In this document: in pieces, positions 19,902-27,789 of the stretch | How the letters are laid out: the number at the start of each line of letters is the position of its first letter | How positions within the stretch are numbered: position 1 is the first letter of the stretch | Assembly: GCA_028282465.1 (NCBI GenBank) | Contig: JANQHX010000069.1 | Location: forward strand, 1-38,337 | DNA length: 38,337 nucleotides | From: Gynuella sp. | Lineage (GTDB): Bacteria; Pseudomonadota; Gammaproteobacteria; Pseudomonadales; Natronospirillaceae | Reading direction: 5' to 3' | Position numbers and translations under genes: made by a program | The notes under the pieces: model-generated | Told to the model about the DNA's origin: nothing | The model's input: the letters and a program-made list of their open reading frames with translations, nothing else | The model's database searches: none

Positions 19902-21311
19902 ATGGATTACCTGCCTTTATTTTTAGACCTCAAAAACAAATCTTGTTTGGTCATTGGCGGAGGACCGGTTGCGTGTCGGAAAATTGAATTGTTACTGCGT
20001 GCAGGTGCGCAAGTAACCTGTCTGTCAGAATCATTTTGTGATCGTTTAGCAGCATTACCTGGTGAAGAAAAGAACCTAAAATTAGATCAAGGTTCATGGG
20101 ACGAATGGCAAGACGAATATGCCCGCCTATCTATCCTGGTGGCGGCCACAGATAATGAACCACTGAATGCTGAAATTGCGAAACTGGCGTCAGAAAAAAA
20201 TGTTCTGTGTAATGTGGTTTCAGATGCCAGAGACAGTTCTTTTATTTTTCCCGCCATTGTCGATCGCAATCCAGTCATTGCAGCAGTCAGTAGTGGTGGT
20301 AATGCCCCTGTGTTGACTCGATTACTGCGTGGTCGCTTAGAAGCAGCCATACCCTCAGCATTTGGAAGTCTGGCAAATCTTGCTACTCAATTTAGATCTG
20401 AAGTAAAAACACGTCTTTCAAATATTACTCAGCGGCGAGCTTTTTGGGAGAAAGCCTTTAGTGGCACCATTGCCGAACTGGTGTTTACCGGCAAACAAAA
20501 ACTGGCTGAGGTTGCGTTAGAAAAAGAGCTGACTAAATGGGAAAGCCAAGACGCTTCTGGTGAAGTCTATCTAGTCGGCGCGGGGCCGGGCGATCCAGAC
20601 CTTCTTACATTTAAAGCCTTGAGATTAATGCAACAAGCCGATGTAGTTCTGTACGACGCGTTAGTGTCAAAAGAAATATTGGATTTAGTTAAGCGAGACG
20701 CGGAGCTGGTTTACGTTGGAAAACGTCGATCAAACCATGCCTTACCCCAGGAAGATATCAACCAATTATTAGTGACTTATGCGCAAAAGGGCAAAAGAGT
20801 TCTACGACTGAAAGGCGGAGATCCCTTTATATTTGGCCGAGGTGGTGAAGAAATTGATTCATTGATGGAGTTGGGCATCGCATTTCAGGTGGTTCCTGGC
20901 ATTACTGCCGCTTCTGGATGTTCTGCTTATTCAGGAATTCCTTTAACTCATCGAGACCATGCTCAGTCGGTACGATTCATAACCGGCCATCTAAAAGCCG
21001 GGGCAGGGGACTTAGATCTTCCCTGGCAAGAGTTTTTGCACGAAAACCAAACTCTGGTTTTTTATATGGGGCTCAATGGATTGGCAATTATCTGCAATAA
21101 TTTAATTAAACAGGGCAGGGCAAAAGAAACCCCAATTGCATTGGTTGAAAGGGGAACCACAGTTCATCAAAAAGTTCATACTGGCACCTTAGAAAGCATG
21201 CCCGAATACGTTAAAAGCAGAGAGATTCATGCACCAACTTTAATTATTATTGGTAATGTAGTGACTCTGCATCGCAAATTGGCTTGGTACAGTGTTGATC
21301 AATTTGAATAG
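19902..21311 (+). CDS. cysG: Siroheme synthase CysG
   Basis: This 469-residue trifunctional enzyme makes siroheme from uroporphyrinogen III. The N-terminal half is the NAD-dependent precorrin-2 dehydrogenase and ferrochelatase (SCLVIGGGPVACRKIELLL, then FPAIVDRNPVIAAVSSGGNAP). The C-terminal half is the SAM-dependent methyltransferase (VYLVGAGPGDPDLLTFKAL, GGDPFIFGRGGEE, VVPGITAASGCSAYSGIPLT). I chose ATG 19902 because it gives the family start MDYLPLFLDLKNKS and clears the serS terminator; an upstream in-frame TTG at 19833 lies inside that terminator. Confidence 0.95.
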   Translation: MDYLPLFLDLKNKSCLVIGGGPVACRKIELLLRAGAQVTCLSESFCDRLAALPGEEKNLKLDQGSWDEWQDEYARLSILVAATDNEPLNAEIAKLASEKNVLCNVVSDARDSSFIFPAIVDRNPVIAAVSSGGNAPVLTRLLRGRLEAAIPSAFGSLANLATQFRSEVKTRLSNITQRRAFWEKAFSGTIAELVFTGKQKLAEVALEKELTKWESQDASGEVYLVGAGPGDPDLLTFKALRLMQQADVVLYDALVSKEILDLVKRDAELVYVGKRRSNHALPQEDINQLLVTYAQKGKRVLRLKGGDPFIFGRGGEEIDSLMELGIAFQVVPGITAASGCSAYSGIPLTHRDHAQSVRFITGHLKAGAGDLDLPWQEFLHENQTLVFYMGLNGLAIICNNLIKQGRAKETPIALVERGTTVHQKVHTGTLESMPEYVKSREIHAPTLIIIGNVVTLHRKLAWYSVDQFE

Positions 21312-21387
21312 AAATTGTCATTAATTGCTGACAATATTCCTATAGTATTTTGCCATCTTAATAACTTGAATCTGCGAATTAAAAAGT

Positions 21388-21876
21388 ATGCATCCTTTCG
21401 ACACTATTAATTTACCAACGGGTGGAAAGTTTTTACTCACGCCATGCCCAGGTACAAAAGAGGCTTCACTCAATGAATCTTTTAGCACTTTGAAAAATCA
21501 AGGCGCTGAAATTCTTATTACTATGATGACTCAAACTGAACTTGAAAAATATTCAGTCACTAGTATTCCTGATCTAGCGAAAGACTATGACATGCAGTGG
21601 TTTCATTTTCCGGTAAAAGATGACTGTGCTCCAGAAATGGACACTCAAAATAAAATCAATGACAATATCGAAACTTTAAAGTCAGCCATTACCGATAAAA
21701 AAACCATTGCGATGCATTGCAAAGGTGGTCAAGGTCGAACCGGATTAATAGCAGCGATTTTATTACTTGAGTATGGTCTTAAGTGGAATGAGGTAAAAAC
21801 ACTGATTCAATCCGTTAAGCCTAGATCTCTAACCCTAACACCTCATCTAGACTATATTGAAAGCAAATATAATTAG
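21388..21876 (+). CDS. Dual-specificity/tyrosine protein phosphatase-like protein
   Basis: This 162-residue cytoplasmic protein has the Cys-phosphatase loop HCKGGQGRTG (residues 110-119, Cys111 and Arg117) and an upstream general-acid loop in FPVKDDCAPE (Asp78 or Asp79). The pattern resembles the CDKN3-like and dual-specificity phosphatases found scattered in bacteria. The substrate is unknown. It lies between cysG and the inverted-repeat element, and its stop codon is one base from the left repeat. It may be part of the accessory DNA or a resident gene. Confidence 0.75.
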   Translation: MHPFDTINLPTGGKFLLTPCPGTKEASLNESFSTLKNQGAEILITMMTQTELEKYSVTSIPDLAKDYDMQWFHFPVKDDCAPEMDTQNKINDNIETLKSAITDKKTIAMHCKGGQGRTGLIAAILLLEYGLKWNEVKTLIQSVKPRSLTLTPHLDYIESKYN

Positions 21877-21877
21877 A

Positions 21878-21930
21878 GGGTTGGCCGACATTCGTGATGA
21901 AAGGCTAAAAGAAACCATAACCCTTTGATA
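21878..21930 (+). repeat. Left inverted repeat of the 3.2-kb element
   Basis: It starts GGGTTGGCCGACATTCGTGA and matches 25091-25111 perfectly in reverse complement over 21 bases (21878-21898). Matching resumes after one mismatch (AAAG) and continues imperfectly through CTAAAA, AAC and TTTG to about 21930. Confidence 0.85.
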
Positions 21931-21947
21931 TATACAAATTATGCTTT

Positions 21948-22388
21948 TTATATTTCAGAAGCTGTGTACGATTTAACGAATCTTCTGAAGCTCTGGTGCT
22001 GATTTTGGTTTCTGCATGAGCCAGATATAAAGTAAGTTGGCTGTTTACTAGTCAAATGATGACACCCAGTATCAGTGTAATATGAATTGATAAGGTTGAG
22101 TTTTTCCATTTTGGTTATAGTGGATACATTTTTATTAGAAGCCTTTCGTACCGAAAAGGATTCGTAGCTTTTATTCGTACTGTTGAGTCTTACAAATGTA
22201 TATTCATCATTGACCTTCATGAATTTGTACTCAGCATGAAATTCAGAATTAGATCTAAGAGCAACAGGCACATCTTCCTCATACATAAATAATGCAAGGT
22301 AGAAAAAAATTCTATGTGCGTTCATCACTGAAATAATGGCGCACAACAGAAAAATACCCGTTAATATAAGTCGTTTTCTAGTCATCAT
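21948..22388 (-). CDS. Small membrane-anchored hypothetical protein (immunity-like)
   Basis: This 146-residue protein has a basic start and one hydrophobic segment (residues about 5-34), then a mostly polar domain with several Asn, Ser and Lys residues. No family is recognised. It lies 45 bases downstream of an orphan coding fragment (22434-22600) on the same strand. The layout of lost toxin end plus single-pass membrane protein resembles the RHS toxin/immunity pairs at the right end of this window, such as the protein at 35416-35934. An immunity role is inference. Low-GC codon use suggests acquired DNA. Confidence 0.5.
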   Translation of the reverse strand: MMTRKRLILTGIFLLCAIISVMNAHRIFFYLALFMYEEDVPVALRSNSEFHAEYKFMKVNDEYTFVRLNSTNKSYESFSVRKASNKNVSTITKMEKLNLINSYYTDTGCHHLTSKQPTYFISGSCRNQNQHQSFRRFVKSYTASEI

Positions 22389-22900
22389 TAATTACGGAAT
22401 TTGAAATTATCGTGCTGCCACCACTAATTAATTACTACATCTACTTGGCTGATCGGTGGAGGCCCATTCGCTGATGTACTAGGCATACAAGAAATAAGCT
22501 CTGCCCCATCTGTGACTGCATCAATAACGGGATCTTGCCATTCTTCCCTTTCTTTAAGATAGTCAGAGAAGTTCTCACCAGTCAAATCATCTTCTACAGA
22601 TCAGGTCATGTTAAACAATCGACGCTCGTTGTTAAGCTATCAAGATGAAAATTTAGCAGAAAAGCATGTCATATTATGGGATGACTATCATAGGGCAAAC
22701 TTCCAAAATATGCCGCTGATGCAAATTTGTTGAGACTGGTGAGAATCTCTTGTGAAGAAGGATTCAAGGCAAGCTATGGAATAATAAAAAAATGGTAACA
22801 ATGAGGGCGGTACAGTAATCACTGATGATTCTGAAGTCACCTGCGAGACTGGCCAACAAGGCCTCTGGACAAAATTCGCGCATGGTCTTGGAGAATACAC
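22389..22900. other. Gene-poor stretch with gene fragments inside the element
   Basis: About 510 bases without an intact gene. It holds two short open fragments in opposite directions (listed separately) separated by about 190 bases that show nothing recognisable. It looks like a junction of decayed accessory DNA. Confidence 0.5.
22434..22600 (-). pseudogene. Orphan C-terminal coding fragment, possible toxin tail
   Basis: An open frame with no start codon encodes about 55 acidic residues (including NFSDYLKEREEWQDPVIDAV and NGPPPISQVDVVIN) ending at TAG 22434-22436. An in-frame stop at 22601-22603 closes it upstream. It precedes the membrane protein at 21948-22388 as a toxin would precede its immunity gene. 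It was probably left when the rest of the gene was lost. Confidence 0.3.
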
Positions 22901-22904
22901 TTGA
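22788..22904 (+). pseudogene. Orphan C-terminal coding fragment ahead of the GIY-YIG-like gene
   Basis: A plus-strand frame encoding about 38 residues (including GGTVITDDSEVTCETGQQGL and WTKFAHGLGEYT) ends at TGA 22902-22904, overlapping the TTG start of the next gene. It has no start codon and is closed upstream by an in-frame TAA. It looks like the 3' end of a lost gene that was once translationally coupled to the GIY-YIG-like gene. Confidence 0.3.
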
Positions 22905-23650
22905 ACTGGCATGTATATTTAATCGGACATAAAGAGCACCACCTATTCAAATATGGAATCACTCAAACTAAAGACAGAGCGACGCAGATTCGACAGAGTG
23001 AATATGGGGATGACGTGGGTTTTCCAGCTAAGGACTCCGAACTTCTTTATATCTCTCCACCTTTGACTAAAGAAACGGCTGAAACTATCGAAATACTTTT
23101 CCCTGCTAATCAGGTGCGTTCGTGCTTAAAAAATAGTGGTCACCATGGCCCTAGGGAAATTATTGAATCGAGCTGGCCGACAGTTAAAAATGAACTCCAT
23201 GAATTTATTACTGAATTTAACTTCAATAAGCTGGTTAAATATAAGGGATACGGGAATACAAAAAGGTGTTTTTCTATGTGGCACTTTTTTGATTACGGTG
23301 ATGCTACCTCAATGTGCCTAGTTTGTCGGGGAGTAACCAATATTCCCGCACTAGATATTGCCAACACATTAAGGGCCAAGCCTGACTTAAGGCATAGATG
23401 CACTATGTGGGGAATGCATCATCAGTATGAGGCGCTGCTGAGCTTAACTGGAAACGGATTTAGATATCGATCAAAAGCATGGACTTATAAAATCCCCGAG
23501 CCATTTGAGACTCTTATGGGGGCGATAGACATAATTTGGAAGAAAAGAACCGGATTGCAATATACGGTTGTACCATACGCTCAGCCAGAGCCTCTGTCTG
23601 ACAACGAAAACCCAGTGACGGAAGAAGAGATAAAAGCATTAGGGTTGTAG
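22901..23650 (+). CDS. GIY-YIG/T5orf172-like nuclease-family protein
   Basis: This 249-residue protein begins WHVYLIGHKEHHLFKYGITQ and continues with KDRATQIRQSE. That resembles the GIY-YIG superfamily branch typified by T5orf172/MUG113: a VYLIG strand for GIY, KYGI for YIG (17-20), the conserved Arg at 26 and an acidic residue near 61-64. The C-terminal 170 residues are not recognised and contain several Cys and Trp (FSMWHFFDYGDATSMCLVCR). The start is a TTG at 22901 with a GGAG site seven bases upstream, overlapping the stop of an upstream fragment; no in-frame ATG is available. It is followed 28 bases later by the HNH gene, so the two are probably one unit. DNA cleavage or binding is predicted from the family only. 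Confidence 0.6.
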   Translation: MNWHVYLIGHKEHHLFKYGITQTKDRATQIRQSEYGDDVGFPAKDSELLYISPPLTKETAETIEILFPANQVRSCLKNSGHHGPREIIESSWPTVKNELHEFITEFNFNKLVKYKGYGNTKRCFSMWHFFDYGDATSMCLVCRGVTNIPALDIANTLRAKPDLRHRCTMWGMHHQYEALLSLTGNGFRYRSKAWTYKIPEPFETLMGAIDIIWKKRTGLQYTVVPYAQPEPLSDNENPVTEEEIKALGL

Positions 23651-23678
23651 AAATAGCGAACACTTATATGGAAATGAT

Positions 23679-24974
23679 GTGCCTTACCCGTACGATAGAC
23701 CAGTAGTTAAAAAACACATTGAAACTTACTTGCTTGAGTTAAGGGCTATTCGACTTGTCGATTTAATACTAAGCAAAAGGTTTTATGAGCATGAGATTAA
23801 AAAATCGGATTATGAAATCAAATTATGGCAACTACAGCAGCATGTCAAAGAAACGTATTGGACTGAGGGCAGACAAACCAATGTGTTCGACGATGTGGTT
23901 GCCCTTGCTGACCAGAGATACATTAAAGAAAACCCTGAGCCTATAGATCCTCATAAATGCGAGCATAAGCATACCGAAATTAGAAAACAAATGTTCGCAG
24001 ATTCAACGATTCATTGTAGAAAACAGTGCCTTAATTGCGGCAAAAAAGTTTCTGACGCCAAGAAGCCTAAGTTTACAGATAATATTCCTTGGTTTGATCA
24101 GGAGCTTTACCTTAGATGGTATGAATGGAACCAGGGTCGCCATAATGTAAAAGAAGAGGCGTTAAATCGGAGAAGTAATATTCCGAGATTCGATTATCTT
24201 AAATTCCGTCAAGAATATGAACAAATGCACCCCGCACCATTTAACCCATCAGAATGCCTTCACCCTTCTTCAACGTTAAAGAGGAGAGTGCTCAGAAACG
24301 GACACATATCTTACGTAGAACAATGTGATACATGCGGTAGGCAAACTGGTGATCCAAAGCCTCATCATTTGGTTTACAATTCAGATTCATTGCTTAGTTT
24401 CGACGAGGATAAGCTCGATCATCTTTTCGAGATTGAAAGCCAGTGGAGCAAGCCATATGTCGAGGCACGCAAAGCGGCGGAGGAAGAACACAGAAACAAG
24501 ATAAAAGAGGGGTTTCTAAATGGAAAATACTACACCAAATCAAACTCAGCATATGAAAACTATTATGACTCCGACCAGTGGTCAACAGTAAGGATGGCAA
24601 TTTTTGAACGAGATAGTCGCGAGTGCCAATCCTGTGGCAAACCAGCAGAACAAGTTCACCACATTCTATATGACAGACTAGGATCAGAAAGGTCGTTTGA
24701 CTTAATTTCGTTGTGCCGCTCATGCCATAGCCTCGTTCATATTTTTCAAAACTCATGGTTAAATATATTTTTAACACCGACTGAAATAAGAAATTTGCAT
24801 AGCAGGTTAGACATAGATCCTATAAAAAGATACCTACTGGATCCTGTGGATATTACCGGAGTTCTTAATCACTTAGATTTGACGATTAATGACATTCGCT
24901 ATCCGATTAAGGGGGAATGGGAAGGACTTTTAGATCAATTTTATTGGGAATTTAGCTTTTTTTGGGATTCATAG
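23679..24974 (+). CDS. HNH endonuclease with two zinc-ribbon-like modules
   Basis: This 431-residue protein starts at GTG 23679 behind a GGA site. Residues about 300-355 form a clear HNH nuclease: WSTVRMAIFERDSRECQSCG (C316, C319), VHHIL (H327-H328), then LCRSCHSLVH (C346, C349, H350). Two earlier modules repeat a C-H...C-x2-C pattern (C94-C120 and C193-C219, each ending CxxCG followed by a lysine- or proline-rich stretch) and are likely zinc ribbons for DNA binding. The arrangement suggests a site-recognising nuclease, possibly homing or defensive. It is the last gene before the right inverted repeat and has no neighbour encoding a methylase. Confidence 0.8.
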   Translation: MPYPYDRPVVKKHIETYLLELRAIRLVDLILSKRFYEHEIKKSDYEIKLWQLQQHVKETYWTEGRQTNVFDDVVALADQRYIKENPEPIDPHKCEHKHTEIRKQMFADSTIHCRKQCLNCGKKVSDAKKPKFTDNIPWFDQELYLRWYEWNQGRHNVKEEALNRRSNIPRFDYLKFRQEYEQMHPAPFNPSECLHPSSTLKRRVLRNGHISYVEQCDTCGRQTGDPKPHHLVYNSDSLLSFDEDKLDHLFEIESQWSKPYVEARKAAEEEHRNKIKEGFLNGKYYTKSNSAYENYYDSDQWSTVRMAIFERDSRECQSCGKPAEQVHHILYDRLGSERSFDLISLCRSCHSLVHIFQNSWLNIFLTPTEIRNLHSRLDIDPIKRYLLDPVDITGVLNHLDLTINDIRYPIKGEWEGLLDQFYWEFSFFWDS

Positions 24975-25058
24975 CTCAGGGAATAGACCTTGAGGTAATA
25001 GCTTAATAACACTCAGTTATTTTCGTGTGTATTCAGAGAAGCTGAACTTTCTTTTATA

Positions 25059-25111
25059 AAACAAATAGTTAGAGGTCTTTTTAGACTTTTATCACGAATG
25101 TCGGCCAACCC
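25059..25111 (-). repeat. Right inverted repeat of the 3.2-kb element
   Basis: Inverse of the left repeat: perfect over 25091-25111, imperfect over about 25059-25090. Its inner part also contains a small GTCT/AGAC hairpin. Confidence 0.85.
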
Positions 25112-25115
25112 TTAA

Positions 25116-25829
25116 TTAAGCAAAAGACGCATAGATAGCAATGACGGCTGACAAACTGCACATGACCAGAATTAATGGTCGATAACTTTTATCAGCCTGA
25201 CCTTGAAGTTGCTTTCCCACCCAAAACCCTAACGCAGCAAAGGGTAGAAAACTGAGACTTTCGATAGTGATTGTCCAGTCCAGTCTTCCAATCCACACAT
25301 AAGACACCAGTGCCGTAATGCAGCTGTAAGTGAAGTAAATGGCGAGGTTTGCTCTCACCATCATTGAATGACCGTGCTGCATAATCAAAGCCATGGGAGG
25401 ACCACCAATGGAAGTGGTGGTACCCATAACTCCTGATATAAATCCAGCAATACCCAGACGAGTGGGGGTACTTTTGAATGGTTTTCCCCAGGCGGTAACA
25501 AATACAGCAAACAACACAATGGCAGCTACAGACAGCTGTAAACTTTGAATCGATAATTGTGTCAGTAGCCAAGCTCCAATGACTGTGCCTGGTAACCGGG
25601 TAACAAAACTTGGGCCTAATGCCTTCCAATCGATGTTTGTTCTTAAATGCCAGCTGTTGCCGATACTCAGCATTAGCGCCGTAATCGTCAACACAACAGG
25701 TACCCAGTCTGGTTTAAATATTACAATAATAGGCGCTGCTACGATGGCCATGCCAAACCCAAGCGCAGTCTGTACACCACAACCAATAAGCAGTGCGATG
25801 GCGGTTACCCACCAAGAAAATTCAAACAA
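25116..25829 (-). CDS. Sulfite exporter TauE/SafE family membrane protein
   Basis: This 237-residue inner-membrane protein has about seven to eight hydrophobic helices and the TauE/SafE repeat features: GCGVQTALGFGMAIVAAPII at the start and SGVMGTTTSIGGPPMALIMQ in the middle. Members export sulfite, sulfoacetate or other organosulfur anions; the substrate here is unknown. It ends the tusDCB-tusE-trpD2 run, 22 bases after its neighbour, so a link to sulfur metabolism is plausible but inferred. Confidence 0.88.
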   Translation of the reverse strand: MFEFSWWVTAIALLIGCGVQTALGFGMAIVAAPIIVIFKPDWVPVVLTITALMLSIGNSWHLRTNIDWKALGPSFVTRLPGTVIGAWLLTQLSIQSLQLSVAAIVLFAVFVTAWGKPFKSTPTRLGIAGFISGVMGTTTSIGGPPMALIMQHGHSMMVRANLAIYFTYSCITALVSYVWIGRLDWTITIESLSFLPFAALGFWVGKQLQGQADKSYRPLILVMCSLSAVIAIYASFA

Positions 25830-25850
25830 GAGAATACCTTTTATAAGAGA

Positions 25851-26834
25851 TTAGCGAATGTCGCGAGTGTTTCGAGAAGCCCAGTATTGTCTTGCTAAAT
25901 TCATGCAATGTTCTAGAGATAAGTCAGGCTTCATGGCTTTAATGGCTAATTGCATGGTGCCCAATACTGCTTGTTCTGAATAACTGTCTTTAAAATCTGC
26001 TTTCCATGTGTCAATTAGATACTCGGTATCTAAATTTTCTGGTTTAACGGACCTTAACTTTGACATTTGATCCAGTTCTATCGCTGACTCGTCTCCATCA
26101 ACTACGGCAAAGGCCTTAAGTTTAGAATCTGGATTTCGCTCAAATTCTCCACCTTCACCTTTGGCAATCATAACACTGGGAAATTGAAGTAATTTGGCAG
26201 CCCCTTGATGAATACCATTGTAAGCAGGATGAAAAACCCCAGCGACAGTCCCGTAAGAACGACTGGGATTCATAATTTTGCACAGCGTGTGAACCGGAGA
26301 CCTCAGGCCTAAGAAGGGTCTCAGTTCTATGATTTCATGAAGTCTTGGCAGCAATGATGCAATTGGCATATACGTCAGGTTTGCGCTGGCAAGATTTGAT
26401 TTAGCTTCATCAACAGAGTTTGCCACTGGCAAGCCTAACTCTTGGAATAAATCATTGGTGTACACTCGACCGGCAGTATGTCCGCTGGCGCCATGCATAA
26501 AAATTTTATAACCAGCGTCTGCCAAAGCTTTGGCAGCTAAAATATACCAACTGTGGTGTCGGCGTTTTCCTGCATAACTGGACCAATCTAAATCAGCCTC
26601 AATTTTTAGATCACCCAAATGTTCATGACAAGCTTGAACAAAACCAGCCACTTCTTCAGGTGATTCTTCCTGTACCCTTAGCAACATTAAGTAAGCACCA
26701 AGCTGAATATCCTCAACCTGATTATTAAGAATCATATGAAAGGATGCTTTTGCTTCTTGCTGGGTTAACGACCGAGCACCGTTTTTGCCCTTTCCTAAGA
26801 TTCGTACATATTCAGCGAAGGGATGTGATTTCAT
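25851..26834 (-). CDS. TrpD2/YbiB-like anthranilate phosphoribosyltransferase-fold protein
   Basis: The 327-residue product has the two-domain fold of anthranilate phosphoribosyltransferases (an N-terminal helical domain with the TQQEAKASFHMILN and LMLLRVQEESPEEVAGF motifs, then the HGASGHTAGRVYTNDLFQEL and LRSPVHTLCKIMNPSRSYGT blocks). The YbiB/TrpD2 branch keeps the fold but E. coli YbiB binds nucleic acid rather than making tryptophan. It starts six bases after tusE, as in many relatives. Databases often call it glycosyl transferase family protein. Confidence 0.85.
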   Translation of the reverse strand: MKSHPFAEYVRILGKGKNGARSLTQQEAKASFHMILNNQVEDIQLGAYLMLLRVQEESPEEVAGFVQACHEHLGDLKIEADLDWSSYAGKRRHHSWYILAAKALADAGYKIFMHGASGHTAGRVYTNDLFQELGLPVANSVDEAKSNLASANLTYMPIASLLPRLHEIIELRPFLGLRSPVHTLCKIMNPSRSYGTVAGVFHPAYNGIHQGAAKLLQFPSVMIAKGEGGEFERNPDSKLKAFAVVDGDESAIELDQMSKLRSVKPENLDTEYLIDTWKADFKDSYSEQAVLGTMQLAIKAMKPDLSLEHCMNLARQYWASRNTRDIR

Positions 26835-26840
26835 ATTGGC

Positions 26841-27155
26841 CTATAAACAATTGGGAGGTTTAGGTAAGCCAGCCAATTTACAGGCAATTTTTGCCGGGCT
26901 GGAGCCAAATAATTTCATAAGATAAATACTGGCTGCTTTTTCTGGGCCTAGATTAAGTTTTACATACTTAGACATTGGGCGCTGAGAAGGCGGGTGATCA
27001 AAGTCTTTATAGAACTGTTGAACGAGATGAATAATTTCAAAGTGTTCAGCTGTCAGCGTTATCTGTTCCATGGCAGCCAATTCATGACAAACCTGTTCTG
27101 ACCAGTCGTTATTGTTTTCTAAAAAGCCATTGCTATCTAGTCTAGGTAGAGGCAT
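26841..27155 (-). CDS. tusE: Sulfur relay protein TusE (DsrC family)
   Basis: This 104-residue protein receives sulfur from TusBCD and passes it to MnmA for 2-thiolation of U34 in tRNA. The near-terminal Cys is present (KLAGLPKPPNCL, the second last residue), as is the family core KFYKDFDHPPSQRPMSK-like stretch (QFYKDFDHPPSQRPMSKYVK). I chose ATG 27155, which overlaps the tusB stop (TAATG); a TTG six bases earlier is less likely. Confidence 0.93.
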   Translation of the reverse strand: MPLPRLDSNGFLENNNDWSEQVCHELAAMEQITLTAEHFEIIHLVQQFYKDFDHPPSQRPMSKYVKLNLGPEKAASIYLMKLFGSSPAKIACKLAGLPKPPNCL

Positions 27156-27433
27156 TACCAAGCAACCATTTTATGTCTAACAAAAAGCTCAACCAGCTCG
27201 TTGTAATTGATTGCTTTTATTGATTCCTTCGAATCAGATAAACCTCTGAGTACGAGGTCTTGTTCAAGGAAATAGCAATTTGGTACCGTCGACAACATGG
27301 AATGACTCTTTAGCACCCAGTTAACGCCGTCTTCGATAAATACCAGGATATCCTCTTGAGTCATTAACGACATCAGGGTTTCTAAATCAAGTTGCGAATC
27401 TAATCCACGATTAAATGAAAACACTTTTGCCAT
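27155..27433 (-). CDS. tusB: Sulfur relay protein TusB (DsrH family)
   Basis: This 92-residue protein is one subunit of the TusBCD sulfur-transfer complex. The pattern is DsrH-like (DILVFIEDGVNWVLKSH in the middle, YFLEQDLVLRGLSD). The ATG at 27433 overlaps the tusC stop (TGATG), showing translational coupling; it was chosen over an upstream TTG. It ends on the tusE start codon. Confidence 0.88.
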   Translation of the reverse strand: MAKVFSFNRGLDSQLDLETLMSLMTQEDILVFIEDGVNWVLKSHSMLSTVPNCYFLEQDLVLRGLSDSKESIKAINYNELVELFVRHKMVAW

Positions 27434-27789
27434 CAAAATACCCAAACCTGATCAAAATCTTGCATTTTTTGCTGAACATTTTCTCTGCTAATGGGTTGAG
27501 CCTGTTCGAAAATTTGAGGGGATTGAATACCAAGATCTGTGCAAAAGTCGGCATCGAAATACATTTGTTCGATACCATACATAGGCATCGATGCAATGAT
27601 TTTAGAAATATCTTTAACGGGTAAATCGCCTGAATCTGAATTTAATAAATTCAAAACGCCTTCATTCAAAAACACAACTTCGGTGTGTCTATCAAATGTT
27701 GCAGCTGCGAAAGCCACATCTATGGCTTCTCTGGATGGCACACTTCCATAAGGCGGTGTTTTAATAATGATTAGTACAGATTTCATCAT
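27433..27789 (-). CDS. tusC: Sulfur relay protein TusC (DsrF family)
   Basis: This 118-residue protein matches TusC in length (119 in E. coli) and pattern (SVLIIIKTPPYGSVPSREAI, DVAFAAATFDRHTEVVFLNE). It is part of the TusBCD hexamer. Its ATG overlaps the tusD stop (ATGA) and its stop overlaps the tusB start, so stoichiometric translation is likely. Confidence 0.92.
   Translation of the reverse strand: MMKSVLIIIKTPPYGSVPSREAIDVAFAAATFDRHTEVVFLNEGVLNLLNSDSGDLPVKDISKIIASMPMYGIEQMYFDADFCTDLGIQSPQIFEQAQPISRENVQQKMQDFDQVWVF

Larger units (their letters stand above)
21878..25111. mobile_element. Candidate inverted-repeat-bounded element with GIY-YIG-like and HNH genes
   Basis: A 3.2-kb segment begins and ends with the same 21 bases in inverted orientation, and the similarity continues imperfectly inward for about 30 more bases. 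The left repeat starts one base after the phosphatase stop and the right repeat ends four bases before the TauE stop codon. Inside are two nuclease-like genes, a small membrane protein and gene fragments; no transposase or integrase is recognised. TAATTA occurs just outside both ends, but in such AT-rich DNA this is weak as a target-site duplication. It interrupts a gene order (cysG near trpD2-like and tus) that is contiguous in Pseudomonas. Confidence 0.5.

Noticed and set aside
21878-21898. The end repeat as an integron attC site or a tRNA attachment site
   Set aside because: It does not have the attC R-box wording, and no tRNA gene or integrase is visible nearby.
24394-24777. 127-residue open frame on the minus strand inside the HNH gene
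   Set aside because: It is antisense to the HNH motif region, has no family pattern, and its reading frame is explained by the coding strand.
25192-25629. 145-residue open frame overlapping the TauE gene in another frame
   Set aside because: Shadow of a hydrophobic protein gene; Cys- and His-rich nonsense composition and no ribosome site.
25855-25864. CGAATGTCG near the end of the trpD2-like gene as a third copy of the end repeat
   Set aside because: Only nine or ten bases match and they lie within coding sequence; chance is enough.
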